Origin: Pseudomonadota bacterium
Lineage (GTDB): Bacteria > Pseudomonadota > Alphaproteobacteria > Rhizobiales > Rhizobiaceae
NCBI GenBank assembly: GCA_023419535.1
Contig: JAEZXX010000034.1
Span: 62,001-126,000, forward strand
Direction of reading: 5' to 3'
DNA length: 64,000 nt
Both the position numbers and the translations under genes were made by a program. Each line of letters starts with the position of its first letter. Position 1 is the first letter of the stretch. Below, piece by piece: positions 8,240 to 17,081 of the stretch. The notes beneath the pieces were generated by a model that did no database searches, was not told the DNA's origin, and was given only the letters and a program-made list of their open reading frames with translations.

Positions 8240-9202
8240 ATGCGCATCCGTTCGGCGACGACGCTTCTGGCGATCCTGACCGGCCTGACCTTCGCGGTTC
8301 CGGCCGAAGCGCAGGTCGCGCGCGAGATTTTCGGGGCTCTGGGCGGACCGGCGGGCGAGCGCACCGATGCCGTCGGCAACTACAATCGCGGCTGCCTCAT
8401 GGGCGGCGTCGAGATGCCCCCGGACGGCCCGCACTGGCAGGACGTGCGCCGCAATCGCAACAAGTCCTACGGCCACCCCGTCACGATCGACTTCCTGAAA
8501 CGCTTCTCGGAGATCGTGGCGGCCAACGACAATTGGCGCGGCATCCTGATCGGCGACATCTCGCAGCCGCGCGGCGGGCCCGCCGTCGGCCACTCCTCGC
8601 ACCAGATCGGCCTCGACGCCGACATCTATCTGACCGAAATGCCGCCGCAGCGCCTGAACGAGGTGCAGCGCGAGGAGATGGACATGCCCTCCGTGCTGCG
8701 GCCCGGCAGCCTGAGCGTGGACGACAGCCGCTGGCGTCCGGAGCATCATCGGCTGATCCGCCGCGCCGCGCTGCAGCCCGAAGTCGAGCGCATCTTCGTG
8801 CATCCGGGAATCAAGAAGAAGCTGTGCGAGACCGCCGGTGGAGACCGGTCCTGGCTGCGAAAGGTCCGGCCGGCCTACGGACACGACTATCACTTCCACA
8901 TCCGCCTCGCGTGCCCCGCCGGCACGACCTGCGAGAGACAAGACCCGGTTCCTCGCGCCGAAGGGTGCGATGCCAGCCTGCAATGGTGGTTCGACGTGGC
9001 GCTGCAGCCGCCCCCTCCGGACGCGCCGCCCTACAAGCCGCGCCCTCCGATGCAATTGTCCGCGCTGCCCAACGCCTGCATCGCGCTCGCCCGCGCGCCC
9101 GCAGGGCCGGTGCCGAGCTTCTTGCAGGCAAGTGCCGCGTCCGCGGCGGTTCCCGCTCCTCCAGCGAGCGTGCCGGTGCCGAGCCCGCGACCCGGCGGGT
9201 GA
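8240..9202 (+). CDS. mepA: MepA-type penicillin-insensitive murein endopeptidase
   Basis: Periplasmic metallopeptidase of the M74 (MepA/LAS) family that cuts D-Ala-meso-DAP peptide cross-links. The ATG at 8240 follows a GAGGAGAGG ribosome-binding site and gives a 320-residue precursor with a Sec signal peptide (about 1-25, cleavage after AEA). Zinc-site motifs are clear: GHSSHQIGLDADIYLTEMP (His121 and Asp128 in this numbering) and HDYHFHIRLACP. The C-terminal tail after about residue 250 is rich in Pro and Ala and probably disordered. It joins three L,D-transpeptidases in this window as a peptidoglycan-remodelling enzyme. Confidence 0.92.
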   Translation: MRIRSATTLLAILTGLTFAVPAEAQVAREIFGALGGPAGERTDAVGNYNRGCLMGGVEMPPDGPHWQDVRRNRNKSYGHPVTIDFLKRFSEIVAANDNWRGILIGDISQPRGGPAVGHSSHQIGLDADIYLTEMPPQRLNEVQREEMDMPSVLRPGSLSVDDSRWRPEHHRLIRRAALQPEVERIFVHPGIKKKLCETAGGDRSWLRKVRPAYGHDYHFHIRLACPAGTTCERQDPVPRAEGCDASLQWWFDVALQPPPPDAPPYKPRPPMQLSALPNACIALARAPAGPVPSFLQASAASAAVPAPPASVPVPSPRPGG

Positions 9203-9297
9203 CGCCGCCCGACGGTCCGTCGCGCCGGACCCCGCGTCCCGCTTGGCCTGCGACCGGGCTCGCGCTATGCCCGGTCCGATCCGAAGCGAGCGCCGCC

Positions 9298-10332
9298 ATG
9301 CCCGACAGTTCAGACGCCCTGATCTTCCCGATCCTTCTCGGCGACATCGGCGGCACCAATGCGCGCTTCTCGCTCCTCGCAGACGCCTCCGCCGAACCGA
9401 CGACTTTTCCGATCGTCCAGACGGCGAGCTTCCCGAACATCGACGATGCCATCCGCGACGCCGTCTTCGAGCGGACGGCGATCCGCCCGCGTTCGGTCGT
9501 CCTCGCCGTCGCGGGCCCGGTCGAAGGCGCGGAGATCGCGCTGACCAACTGCGACTGGGTGGTGCGGCCGGAGGCGCTGATCGCCGAGCTCGGCTTCGAG
9601 GCCGTGGTCGTCCTGAACGATTTCGAGGCGCAGGCGCTCGCCGTCGCCGGGCTGCCGGAGGACGGCCGCGTCCAGATCGGCCCCGGGGAACCGGCCGAGG
9701 GTGCGAGCCGCGTGGTCGTCGGACCCGGCACCGGGCTCGGGGTCGCCGGTCTGGTGCGGGCGCGGGGCATGTGGATCCCGGTCGCCGGCGAGGGCGGGCA
9801 CGTCGATCTCGGTCCCCGCACGGACCGCGACCGCGCGATCTGGCCGCATCTCGACGCGATCGAGGGGCGCATCTCGGCCGAACAGATTCTCTGCGGGCGC
9901 GGGCTCGTGAACCTCTATCGGGCGATCTGCGCCGCTGACGGACATTCTCCGGTGCACACCGGCCCGGCCGCCATCACGCAGAGCGCGATCGAGGGCGGAG
10001 ACCCGGCGACAGGCGAAGCGGTGGACCTCTTCGCCACCTATCTCGGCCGCCTGGCCGGCGATCTGGCGCTGGTCTTCATGGCGAAGGGCGGCGTCTATGT
10101 CGCGGGCGGCATCTTCGCCCGTCTGATGCCCGTCCTGAAGCGCGAGGCGTTCCGGAGCGCCTTCGAGGACAAGGCGCCGCATTCGGCGCTGATCGGAGCG
10201 ATTCCGCTCTACGTCGTCACGCAGCCCCTGGCGGCCCTCGCCGGGCTCGCGGCCTATGCGAGCCGCCCGTCCAGCTTCGGGGTAGAGACGAAAGGGCGGC
10301 GCTGGTCGGCCCGATCGCACGACCTGCGGTAG
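9298..10332 (+). CDS. glk: Glucokinase
   Basis: Bacterial Glk-type glucokinase (ATP + glucose to glucose-6-phosphate), 344 residues. The N-terminal phosphate-1 motif is PILLGDIGGTNARFSLL, the substrate-site Asp lies in VVVLNDFEAQALAV, the adenosine-side glycine loop is VVGPGTGLGVAGLV, and EGGHVDLGP follows. The ATG at 9298 was chosen because the longer frame upstream lies inside mepA sequence. It is 95 bases from mepA on the same strand. The last 25 residues, basic and Ser-rich, extend beyond the usual end of the family. Confidence 0.94.
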   Translation: MPDSSDALIFPILLGDIGGTNARFSLLADASAEPTTFPIVQTASFPNIDDAIRDAVFERTAIRPRSVVLAVAGPVEGAEIALTNCDWVVRPEALIAELGFEAVVVLNDFEAQALAVAGLPEDGRVQIGPGEPAEGASRVVVGPGTGLGVAGLVRARGMWIPVAGEGGHVDLGPRTDRDRAIWPHLDAIEGRISAEQILCGRGLVNLYRAICAADGHSPVHTGPAAITQSAIEGGDPATGEAVDLFATYLGRLAGDLALVFMAKGGVYVAGGIFARLMPVLKREAFRSAFEDKAPHSALIGAIPLYVVTQPLAALAGLAAYASRPSSFGVETKGRRWSARSHDLR

Positions 10333-10443
10333 GCACGGACCGCGTCTGCCTTTATAGAACCGCCATCGTCCGTCATCGGAGCCTCGGCTCGCGGGGAGGG
10401 GCCGAGAAGCGAAACGGAACGCACGACGTCCGCGGAAGGCCCA

Positions 10444-12255
10444 TTGTCCGTCAAGCCAGCCCTCTCCCTTTCGAAGGAACAGGACCGCAGCCGCGCCTTC
10501 GCGTTGCTCAAGCGCATCCTCGCCGAGAACGGCCAGGAGCACCGCGGCAATTACGCGATCGCCATCGTGTGCATGGTGCTCGTGGCCGCGACGACGGCGT
10601 TCCTCGCCTGGATCATGCGCGACGTCATCGACGAGATCTTCGTCGCCGGCGACATCACCTTCGTCGTCTCGCTGCCGATCATCGTCTTCCTGACCTTCGT
10701 CGTCCGCGGGGCGGCGACCTACGGGCAGGGCGTCATCCTGGCGCGGATCGGCAACGACATCGTGGCGCGCTACCAGCGCCGCCTCTTCGCCCACCTGACC
10801 GAGCTTTCGGTCGACTTCTTCGGCGAGACGCGATCGGCCCAACTCGCCGCACGGATCAATCAGAACGTGACGGGCGTGCGCGACACGCTCAATCTGACGA
10901 TCACCTCGATCGCCCGCGACGCGCTGACGCTCGTCTTCCTCGTCGGCGTCATGGTCTGGCTCGACCCGCTGCTCTCGGCGATCGCGCTTCTCGCCGGCCC
11001 GCCGGTCGGCATCATGATCGCCAGACTGGCACAGAAGCTGCGCAAGGCGACGCGCCAGTCGGTGGAGCTAAACGCCCGCGTCCTCGGGGCCATGCAGGAG
11101 GCCTCGCAGGGCATCCAGGTCGTCAAGGCCTTCACGATGGAAAAGCCGCTGCGTGAGCGGATGGAGGGATTGATCGAAGGGGCGCAGGAGCGCTCCGACC
11201 GCATCGCCATCATCACCGAACGCTCCGGGCCCGTGACGGAGACGATCGCGGGCATCGCGATCGCCGGCGTCATCGCGTGGTCGGGCTATCGCGCGATCGT
11301 GGAAGGTCATTCGCCGGGCGCGATGTTCGCCTTCATCACCGCGCTGCTCCTCGCCTACGATCCGGCGCGGCGCCTCGCCCGGCTGCAGGTGCAGCTGGAG
11401 CGCGCGCTGGTGAACGCGCGCATGATCTACGAGATTCTCGACATGCCGCCGCGCCAGGCCGACGCGCCGGACGCTCCGGCGCTCGCCGTCACCCGCGGCG
11501 AGGTCGTCTTCGAGGCCGTCACCTTCGGCTATCACCACGCCGATCCGGTGCTGTCGGGCGTCTCCTTCGTCGCGCCCGCGGGTCGCACGACGGCGCTGGT
11601 GGGCGCGTCCGGCGGCGGCAAGTCCACGATCATCACGCTGATCGAGCGCTTCTACGACCTCGATTCCGGCCGCATCCTCATCGACGGAGAGGACATCGCG
11701 GCGGTGACCAAGGCCTCTCTGCGCCGGCAGATCGCCTACGTGCCGCAGGCGCCGACGCTGTTCGAGGGCACGATCCGCGACAACATCCGCTACGGGCGGC
11801 CGGAGGCCAGCGACGAGGAGGTCGAGGAGGCCGCGCGGCAGGCGCAGGCGGAGGAGTTCATCCTGGCCCAGCCTCTCGGCTACGAGACGCCGGTCGGCGA
11901 GGCGGGCGCCACGCTCTCGGGTGGCCAGCGCCAGCGCCTCTCGATCGCCCGGGCTCTCCTGCGCGACGCGCCGATCCTCCTGCTCGACGAGGCGACCTCC
12001 GCGCTCGACACCAAGTCCGAGACGCTTGTCCAGGCCGCGCTGGAGCGCGTGATGAAGGGTCGCACCGTCATCGTCGTCGCCCATCGCCTGTCGACCATCG
12101 TCGATGCGGACCAGATCCTCGTCGTCGAACGGGGGCGGATCGCGGAGGCCGGCACGCACGAGGAACTGGCCCGGCGGCCCGGCGGGCTCTACGCTCAGTT
12201 CCATGCCATGCAGGGCAAGGCGCGCGCCCGCACGAACGTGGCGGCAGCCGAATGA
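10444..12255 (+). CDS. ABC exporter, fused permease-ATPase (MsbA/lipid-exporter type)
   Basis: Half-transporter of 603 residues. A six-helix ABC_membrane domain spans about residues 40-320. The nucleotide-binding domain has Walker A GASGGGKS at 387-394, the Q-loop in AYVPQAPTLFEGTI, the signature LSGGQ at 491-495, Walker B ILLLDEATSALD, and a switch His in VVAHRLSTI. This architecture is that of homodimeric exporters of lipids or drugs, and the closest general type is MsbA. The start is TTG at 10444, preceded by GGAAGG. The stop overlaps the dapB start in the ATGA arrangement, so the two are probably translationally coupled. Confidence 0.93.
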   Translation: MSVKPALSLSKEQDRSRAFALLKRILAENGQEHRGNYAIAIVCMVLVAATTAFLAWIMRDVIDEIFVAGDITFVVSLPIIVFLTFVVRGAATYGQGVILARIGNDIVARYQRRLFAHLTELSVDFFGETRSAQLAARINQNVTGVRDTLNLTITSIARDALTLVFLVGVMVWLDPLLSAIALLAGPPVGIMIARLAQKLRKATRQSVELNARVLGAMQEASQGIQVVKAFTMEKPLRERMEGLIEGAQERSDRIAIITERSGPVTETIAGIAIAGVIAWSGYRAIVEGHSPGAMFAFITALLLAYDPARRLARLQVQLERALVNARMIYEILDMPPRQADAPDAPALAVTRGEVVFEAVTFGYHHADPVLSGVSFVAPAGRTTALVGASGGGKSTIITLIERFYDLDSGRILIDGEDIAAVTKASLRRQIAYVPQAPTLFEGTIRDNIRYGRPEASDEEVEEAARQAQAEEFILAQPLGYETPVGEAGATLSGGQRQRLSIARALLRDAPILLLDEATSALDTKSETLVQAALERVMKGRTVIVVAHRLSTIVDADQILVVERGRIAEAGTHEELARRPGGLYAQFHAMQGKARARTNVAAAE

Positions 12256-13082
12256 GCGAGGAGGCGGTGGAGCGGATGAAGCTCGTGGTGCTGGGCGCGG
12301 CCGGCCGCATGGGGCGCACGCTCGTGCGGATCGTCGCGGAGACGCGGGGCGCATCCGTTCACGCCGCGATCGAGCGGCCGGGCAATGCGTTGCTCGGGCA
12401 GGACGCGGGCACGCTCGCGGGCGTCGCGCCCGCAGGCGTCGTTCTCGGCGACGATCTGGACACCGCGCTCGACGGGGCCGACGGCATCCTCGACTTCACC
12501 GCACCGGCCTCCAGCGTCGCGGTCGCACGGCTCGCCGCCGCGCGCGGGCTCGTCCACGTGATCGGGACGACCGGCTTCTCGGCCGAGGACGAGGCGGCGA
12601 TCCGACAGGCCGCAGGCGCCGGAGCGGTGATCGTGAAGTCGGGCAACATGAGTCTTGGCGTGAACCTCCTCGCCAGCCTCGTCGAGCAGGCGGCACGCGC
12701 CCTCGGACCAGACGCCTTCGACATCGAGATCGTCGAAATGCACCACCGCCACAAGGTGGACGCGCCGTCGGGCACGGCGCTGCTCCTGGGACAGGCCGCC
12801 GCCGACGGGCGGGGCATCGACCTCGGTGCTTCGAGTGTCAGGGTGCGCGACGGGCACACCGGCGCGCGAGAGGACGGCACGATCGGTTTCGCCACGCTTC
12901 GCGGCGGCTCGGTGGTCGGGGAACACCAGGTGATCCTGGCGGGCGAAGGCGAGCGCATCGAGCTCGCCCACCGCGCCGAGGACCGTTCGATCTTCGCGCG
13001 CGGCGCCGTGCGGGCCGCGCTATGGGCGAAAGACCGTTCACCGGGGCTCTATTCCATGCGCGACGTGCTGGGCCTAGTCTGA
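12252..13082 (+). CDS. dapB: 4-hydroxy-tetrahydrodipicolinate reductase
   Basis: Catalyses the NAD(P)H-dependent step of the lysine/meso-diaminopimelate pathway. The N-terminal dinucleotide loop is VVLGAAGRMGR, the conserved nucleotide-side GTTGF motif lies in VIGTTGFSAED, and the catalytic His/Lys signature is EMHHRHKVDAPSGTALLLG. Two starts are possible: ATG 12252, overlapping the ABC transporter stop as ATGA (276 residues), and ATG 12276, right before MKLVVLGAAG (268 residues), which has a GGAGG upstream. I give the first because of the overlap; the second is equally credible. No other dap gene lies nearby. Confidence 0.95.
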   Translation: MSEEAVERMKLVVLGAAGRMGRTLVRIVAETRGASVHAAIERPGNALLGQDAGTLAGVAPAGVVLGDDLDTALDGADGILDFTAPASSVAVARLAAARGLVHVIGTTGFSAEDEAAIRQAAGAGAVIVKSGNMSLGVNLLASLVEQAARALGPDAFDIEIVEMHHRHKVDAPSGTALLLGQAAADGRGIDLGASSVRVRDGHTGAREDGTIGFATLRGGSVVGEHQVILAGEGERIELAHRAEDRSIFARGAVRAALWAKDRSPGLYSMRDVLGLV

Positions 13083-13111
13083 GGCCTCGTCCATTTCGCG
13101 AAAGTCAGACG

Positions 13112-13978
13112 ATGACCGACATCGGCGCTCACGGCCCTTCCGCGCTCGATCCGATCCTGTCCGCCGCTCCGCACCGGGTCGGGATCGTCTCGCTTGTCGT
13201 GGCCGACCTCGATCGCGTGTCGGACTTCTACCGGCGGATGCTGGGGCTCGAACTCCTGGAGACGAGCGAGGGGGTCGCCCGGCTGGGAACGGCGTCGGCC
13301 GTCCTTCTCGAGCTTCGCCACGATGCGGGAGCGGCCCCTCGTTCGGCGCGCGATGCCGGGCTCTTCCACACGGCCTTCCTCCTGCCCGAACGGGCCGATC
13401 TCGGCGCGTGGCTCGCCTTCGGCCAGGGCGCCGGTCTGCAGCTGCAGGGCGCGGCGGACCACACGGTCAGCGAGGCGGTCTATCTGTCCGATCCGGAGGG
13501 CAACGGCATCGAGATTTATGTCGACCGGCCTCCGGAGGCCTGGCCGATGGCCGACGGAACGGTCCAGATGGCGAACGACCGCCTCGATTTTCCCGGCCCC
13601 GCGGATATGGCCCGCGCGCGGGCATGGGCGGGCTTTCCGAGCGGCGGCACGATCGGTCACGTCCATCTCCAGGTCGGCGACCTCGCGCCCGCCGAGACCT
13701 TCTACCGCGGCGTCCTCGGCTTCGACGTGACCTGCCGCTACACCGGCGCGACCTTCTACGGATCGGGCGGCTATCACCATCAGCTGGCCGCCAACATCTG
13801 GAACAGCCGGGGCGCGGGCCCGCGTCCCGAGCGGGCGACCGGGCTGGCGGAGGTCGAACTCCTCGTCGATCCCGCGACGCTGGATGCGATCGCCGCACGC
13901 GCCTCGGACGCCGGCGGCCCGGACGGGCGGACGCTCCGCGATCCGTGGGGCACCGCCATCAGGCTGGCGGCGAGCTGA
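13112..13978 (+). CDS. VOC-family protein, two-domain catechol 2,3-dioxygenase-like
   Basis: A 288-residue protein with two glyoxalase/bleomycin-resistance (vicinal oxygen chelate) modules, about 18-135 and 170-285. Metal-ligand positions are plausible: His in PHRVGIVSLVVADLD, His in GLFHTAFLLP and Glu in SDPEGNGIEIYVDRP for the first module, and GHVHLQVGDLAPAETFY with YHHQLAANIWN for the second. It resembles the CatE/YfiE-like branch of extradiol dioxygenases. The substrate is unknown. The 3' end overlaps the convergent nth gene by 20 bases. Confidence 0.85.
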   Translation: MTDIGAHGPSALDPILSAAPHRVGIVSLVVADLDRVSDFYRRMLGLELLETSEGVARLGTASAVLLELRHDAGAAPRSARDAGLFHTAFLLPERADLGAWLAFGQGAGLQLQGAADHTVSEAVYLSDPEGNGIEIYVDRPPEAWPMADGTVQMANDRLDFPGPADMARARAWAGFPSGGTIGHVHLQVGDLAPAETFYRGVLGFDVTCRYTGATFYGSGGYHHQLAANIWNSRGAGPRPERATGLAEVELLVDPATLDAIAARASDAGGPDGRTLRDPWGTAIRLAAS

Positions 13979-14648
13979 TCCCGTCCGGCACGCCTGTTCG
14001 GAAGAACAGGCAGAGATCGTTCAGGAAGCAGGTCTCGCATTTCGGGCGCCGGGAGACGCAGATCGCCTTGCCGAACTGGATCAGCCAGAAATGGCCGTCC
14101 ATCATAGCCCAGGCTGGGGCGCGGGCTTCGAGCGAGGCGGCGGTGCGGTCCGCGGTCCTTTCGTGCGTGAGCCCCAGGCGGTTGCAGACGCGGTCGACAT
14201 GCGTGTCGACCGCGATCACGGCCTCGTCGAAGGTGAAGGCCATGACGATGTCGGCGCATTTTCGCCCGACGCCGGGCAGCGCCATCAGCCCCGCCCGGTC
14301 GCGCGGCACCGCGCCGTCCCGCTCGACCAGCGCCTCGGCGAGGCGCTTCAAGTTGCGCGCCTTCATGTTGTAGAGCCCGCAGGGGCGGATGGCGCGGGCG
14401 ATCTCGTCCTCGGGCAGGTCGAGAAGCTCCTGCGGGGTGGCGATCCTGGCGAACAGGGCCTTCGCTGCGAGATCGGTGTTCCTGTCGAGGCTCTGCGCCG
14501 AGAGGATGCAGGCGACGACCGAGCGGAACGGATCCGGCTGGTCCTTTGGGCCCTTGGCGGTCGTCGTGCGGCCGGGCATGCGCGCCAGGAGGCGCTGGAA
14601 CGCCTCCTCGACCTCCGCTTCGTCCAACAGGCGCTTCTCCTTGCTCAT
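13959..14648 (-). CDS. nth: Endonuclease III-family DNA glycosylase (first copy)
   Basis: Base-excision-repair glycosylase/AP lyase for oxidised pyrimidines, 229 residues. The helix-hairpin-helix motif is LPGVGRKCADIV with catalytic Lys130, the catalytic Asp is in IAVDTHVDRV (Asp148), and the C-terminal 4Fe-4S ligands follow the C-x6-C-x2-C-x5-C spacing in CVSRRPKCETCFLNDLC. A Cys replaces the usual Thr after the catalytic Lys. A second, more canonical nth lies 2 kb away (16284). This divergent copy may have a different substrate range. It lies 61 bases downstream of the ogt-like gene, so they probably form a repair operon. Confidence 0.88.
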   Translation of the reverse strand: MSKEKRLLDEAEVEEAFQRLLARMPGRTTTAKGPKDQPDPFRSVVACILSAQSLDRNTDLAAKALFARIATPQELLDLPEDEIARAIRPCGLYNMKARNLKRLAEALVERDGAVPRDRAGLMALPGVGRKCADIVMAFTFDEAVIAVDTHVDRVCNRLGLTHERTADRTAASLEARAPAWAMMDGHFWLIQFGKAICVSRRPKCETCFLNDLCLFFRTGVPDGISSPPA

Positions 14649-14709
14649 GGACGCGAGATAGGGCGCCGGACGGGGACTCGAAGCGGACGGAAGTGTCGCA
14701 GCCTGACGG

Positions 14710-15618
14710 TCAGCGGGCCAGGATCCCGGCCTCCCAGCCCAGCATGGCGCGCTTGCGCGTCAGCCCCCAATGATAGCCCGTCAGCGCGCCGGACTTGCCG
14801 ACGACGCGGTGGCACGGCACCACGAAGGAGATCGGGTTGCGTCCGACCGCCGCCCCGACCGCGCGCGAGGCCTTCGGCGCTCCCAGCCCGTGCGCGATCG
14901 CCGAATAGGTGGTCGCGCGGCCGACCGGGATCTCCAGGAGAGCCTGCCAGACGCGAACTTCGAAATCGGTGCCGATCAGGACGATGCGCATCGGCCGCCC
15001 CTCCTTCCAGGCGTCCGGATCGAAGGCGCGCGCGACATGGGGAACGGCGCCGGCATCGTCGCGCACGTAGTCCGCCTTCGGCCAGCGCCGCCGCATGTCC
15101 TCGAAGGCCGCGTCGTCGCCCCCGCGGTCCGGGTCCGAGAACGCGATGCCCGCCACCCCGCGTTCGGTCCACAGGACGAGGGTGCGGCCGAAGGGGGAGG
15201 GCGCGAAACCGTAGCTGAGCGTCAGCCCTTCGCCCTTGGCCTTGTGCGTGCCCGGCGACACCGCCTCGTGCTTGACGAAGAGGTCGTGGAGGCGGGAGGG
15301 GCCGGAGAGCCCCACCTCCATCGCCGCGTCGAGCAGCGGCATGCCTTCCCCCAACAGGCGGCGGGCGTGATCGATGGTCACGGCCTGCAGGAAGGCCTTC
15401 GGCGTCAGCCCGGACCAGCGGCGGAACAGCGTCTCCAACTCGCGCTCGCCGATCCTCAGCGCGCCCGCGACCGCCGAGAGCGAGGGTTGCTCGCGATAAT
15501 GGCCGGAGATGTACGCGATCGCCGCGCAGACGATCGCGTAGTCGCCTTCGGGCGGGGCCACCGGCATGAGGGCGGTGGCGGCATCGAGGCGTTCGGTCTG
15601 GAGGGTCTGGTGCAGCAT
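14710..15618 (-). CDS. Bifunctional AraC-type regulator / methylated-DNA-cysteine S-methyltransferase
   Basis: Ada-like protein of 302 residues that lacks the N-terminal Cys4 phosphotriester-repair domain of E. coli Ada. The AraC helix-turn-helix covers about 30-125 (DHARRLLGEGMPLLDAAMEV and SRLHDLFVKHEAVSPG). The C-terminal O6-alkylguanine alkyltransferase carries the acceptor Cys269 in VVPCHRVVGKSGALTGYHWG. Such proteins repair O6-alkylguanine by suicidal methyl transfer. Without the N-terminal sensing Cys it cannot be switched on in the Ada manner, so the DNA-binding half may respond otherwise or be constitutive. It precedes nth on the same strand. Confidence 0.92.
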   Translation of the reverse strand: MLHQTLQTERLDAATALMPVAPPEGDYAIVCAAIAYISGHYREQPSLSAVAGALRIGERELETLFRRWSGLTPKAFLQAVTIDHARRLLGEGMPLLDAAMEVGLSGPSRLHDLFVKHEAVSPGTHKAKGEGLTLSYGFAPSPFGRTLVLWTERGVAGIAFSDPDRGGDDAAFEDMRRRWPKADYVRDDAGAVPHVARAFDPDAWKEGRPMRIVLIGTDFEVRVWQALLEIPVGRATTYSAIAHGLGAPKASRAVGAAVGRNPISFVVPCHRVVGKSGALTGYHWGLTRKRAMLGWEAGILAR

Positions 15619-15697
15619 CGGTTCGGCTCCCTCGCCGTTCTATGCGGCCACCTTAAGCACCGGCGCCGTCGCCGGACCACCCGATTTCCTGTTCGCC

Positions 15698-16207
15698 TCA
15701 GCCCCGCCGAGCGGTCGCGAGCGCCCGGCCGAACGCGGCGGCGAAACTCTCCCGGTCCGCCGGGTTGAGGAAGCCGCCGACCTGCGTTGAGCGACCCTTG
15801 CCCGTCACCTCCATCCGCGTGACCCCGATCTCCTCGTGCCGCGAGACGTGCAGCCGCGTCCAGAACGGATTGTAGACGGCCTCGGCCACGAGCCCCTTCG
15901 GCGAGACCTTGCGGATGAGGAGCTCGGTTCGCGAGACGCGCACCTCCTCCCGGATCCGCCCGGCGCGATAGTTCATTCGGAAGGCGAACCAGAGCACCAG
16001 GACGTCGAGCCCGAAGAAGCCGACGACGGGCCAGGCGCCGTTCGAGACGAAGCCGAGCCCGACGAAGAGGCTGAGGATCGCGAGCGCGCCCATCATGGTG
16101 TTGAAGCCGCGGGTCGAGAGCGAACGGTGCGGCGTGAGGACCGCGTGGAAGATCGGCGCCTCGGCCGAACCCTGTGCCGTCGCAGGCGAAGCGGCGATGC
16201 CGGTCAT
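15698..16207 (-). CDS. DUF2244 integral membrane protein
   Basis: A 169-residue protein of the DUF2244 family, common in alphaproteobacteria and of unknown function. Near residues 20-35 it has the conserved LTPHRSLSTRGFNTMM stretch. Two adjacent transmembrane segments follow (about 38-58 and 62-80), and then a cytoplasmic beta-rich part with ELLIRKVSP and NPFWTRLHV. The ATG at 16207 was preferred to a longer upstream frame that overlaps the divergent nth promoter. It is transcribed away from the second nth gene, with 76 bases between the two starts. Confidence 0.85.
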   Translation of the reverse strand: MTGIAASPATAQGSAEAPIFHAVLTPHRSLSTRGFNTMMGALAILSLFVGLGFVSNGAWPVVGFFGLDVLVLWFAFRMNYRAGRIREEVRVSRTELLIRKVSPKGLVAEAVYNPFWTRLHVSRHEEIGVTRMEVTGKGRSTQVGGFLNPADRESFAAAFGRALATARRG

Positions 16208-16283
16208 GTCGAGCCTCTTTGCGTTGCCGGACCGCAAGGATATGGCGTGCCCAGGCGAAGAGAAGGCAGCTGGAGCGGCGAGA

Positions 16284-17081
16284 ATGGCGAAGGCGGTGGC
16301 GCGTGCCAAGATCAAAGGCGACCTCGCCGGCAAGGTGAGGCGCAAGGCCGCGGCCCGAAAGCCCCGCATTCCCTATTCGGCCGAGGAGATCGCCGAGATC
16401 TTCCGGCGATTCCAGGTGCAGCGGCCCAAGCCCCAGCCCGAGCTGATGCACACCAACCCCTTCACGCTTCTCGTCGCGGTCGTCCTGTCCGCGCAGGCGA
16501 CCGACATGGGCGTGAACCGCGCAACGCGCGGTCTGTTCGCGCGCGCCGACAACGCCGCCGACATGGCCGCGCTCGGCGAGGACGCGATCCGCGAGGAGAT
16601 CAAATCGATCGGTCTTTTCCGCAACAAGGCCAAGAACGTCGCGGCGCTGGCGAAGACGCTGGTCGAGGAGCACGGCGGCGAGGTGCCGATTGCCCGCGAG
16701 GCCTTGGAGGCACTGCCCGGCGTCGGTCGCAAGACTGCGAACGTCGTCCTCAACACGGCCTTCGGGGAGGAGACGCTCGCCGTCGACACGCACATCTTCC
16801 GGATCGGAAACCGTTTGAGGATCGCGCCCGGCAAGACCCCGGACGAGGTCGAACGCAACTTCCTGAGGATCATCCCCGAGGGCTATCTGCGCGATGCCCA
16901 CCACTGGTTGATCCTGCACGGCCGCTACGTCTGCAAGGCCCGCAAGCCGGATTGCCGCTCCTGCGTCATCGCCGATCTCTGCCGGAGCCCGGAGAAGTGG
17001 TGCGACGTGCCCGCGCCTCTGGAGCCCTTGGAGATCAGGCCGCCCGGTCCGCAACCGCAGCCGGCCTCGCCGGCGTCTTGA
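16284..17081 (+). CDS. nth: Endonuclease III (second copy)
   Basis: Canonical endonuclease III, 265 residues with a Lys/Arg-rich N-terminal extension of about 28 residues. Catalytic motifs are LPGVGRKTANVVLNTAF (Lys150) and LAVDTHIFRI (Asp168); the 4Fe-4S loop is CKARKPDCRSCVIADLC. The ATG at 16284 is placed by GGAGCGGCGAGA; another ATG at 16242 with AAGGAT upstream would add 14 residues. The Pro-rich 3' end overlaps the convergent EI24 gene by 47 bases. Compared with the copy at 13959 this one keeps the Thr after the catalytic Lys, so it is the better candidate for the housekeeping enzyme. Confidence 0.95.
   Translation: MAKAVARAKIKGDLAGKVRRKAAARKPRIPYSAEEIAEIFRRFQVQRPKPQPELMHTNPFTLLVAVVLSAQATDMGVNRATRGLFARADNAADMAALGEDAIREEIKSIGLFRNKAKNVAALAKTLVEEHGGEVPIAREALEALPGVGRKTANVVLNTAFGEETLAVDTHIFRIGNRLRIAPGKTPDEVERNFLRIIPEGYLRDAHHWLILHGRYVCKARKPDCRSCVIADLCRSPEKWCDVPAPLEPLEIRPPGPQPQPASPAS

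Noticed and set aside
13049..13780. 243-codon minus-strand frame opposite the VOC gene
   Set aside because: Arg/Ala/Gly-rich with no domain; the plus strand shows two VOC modules.
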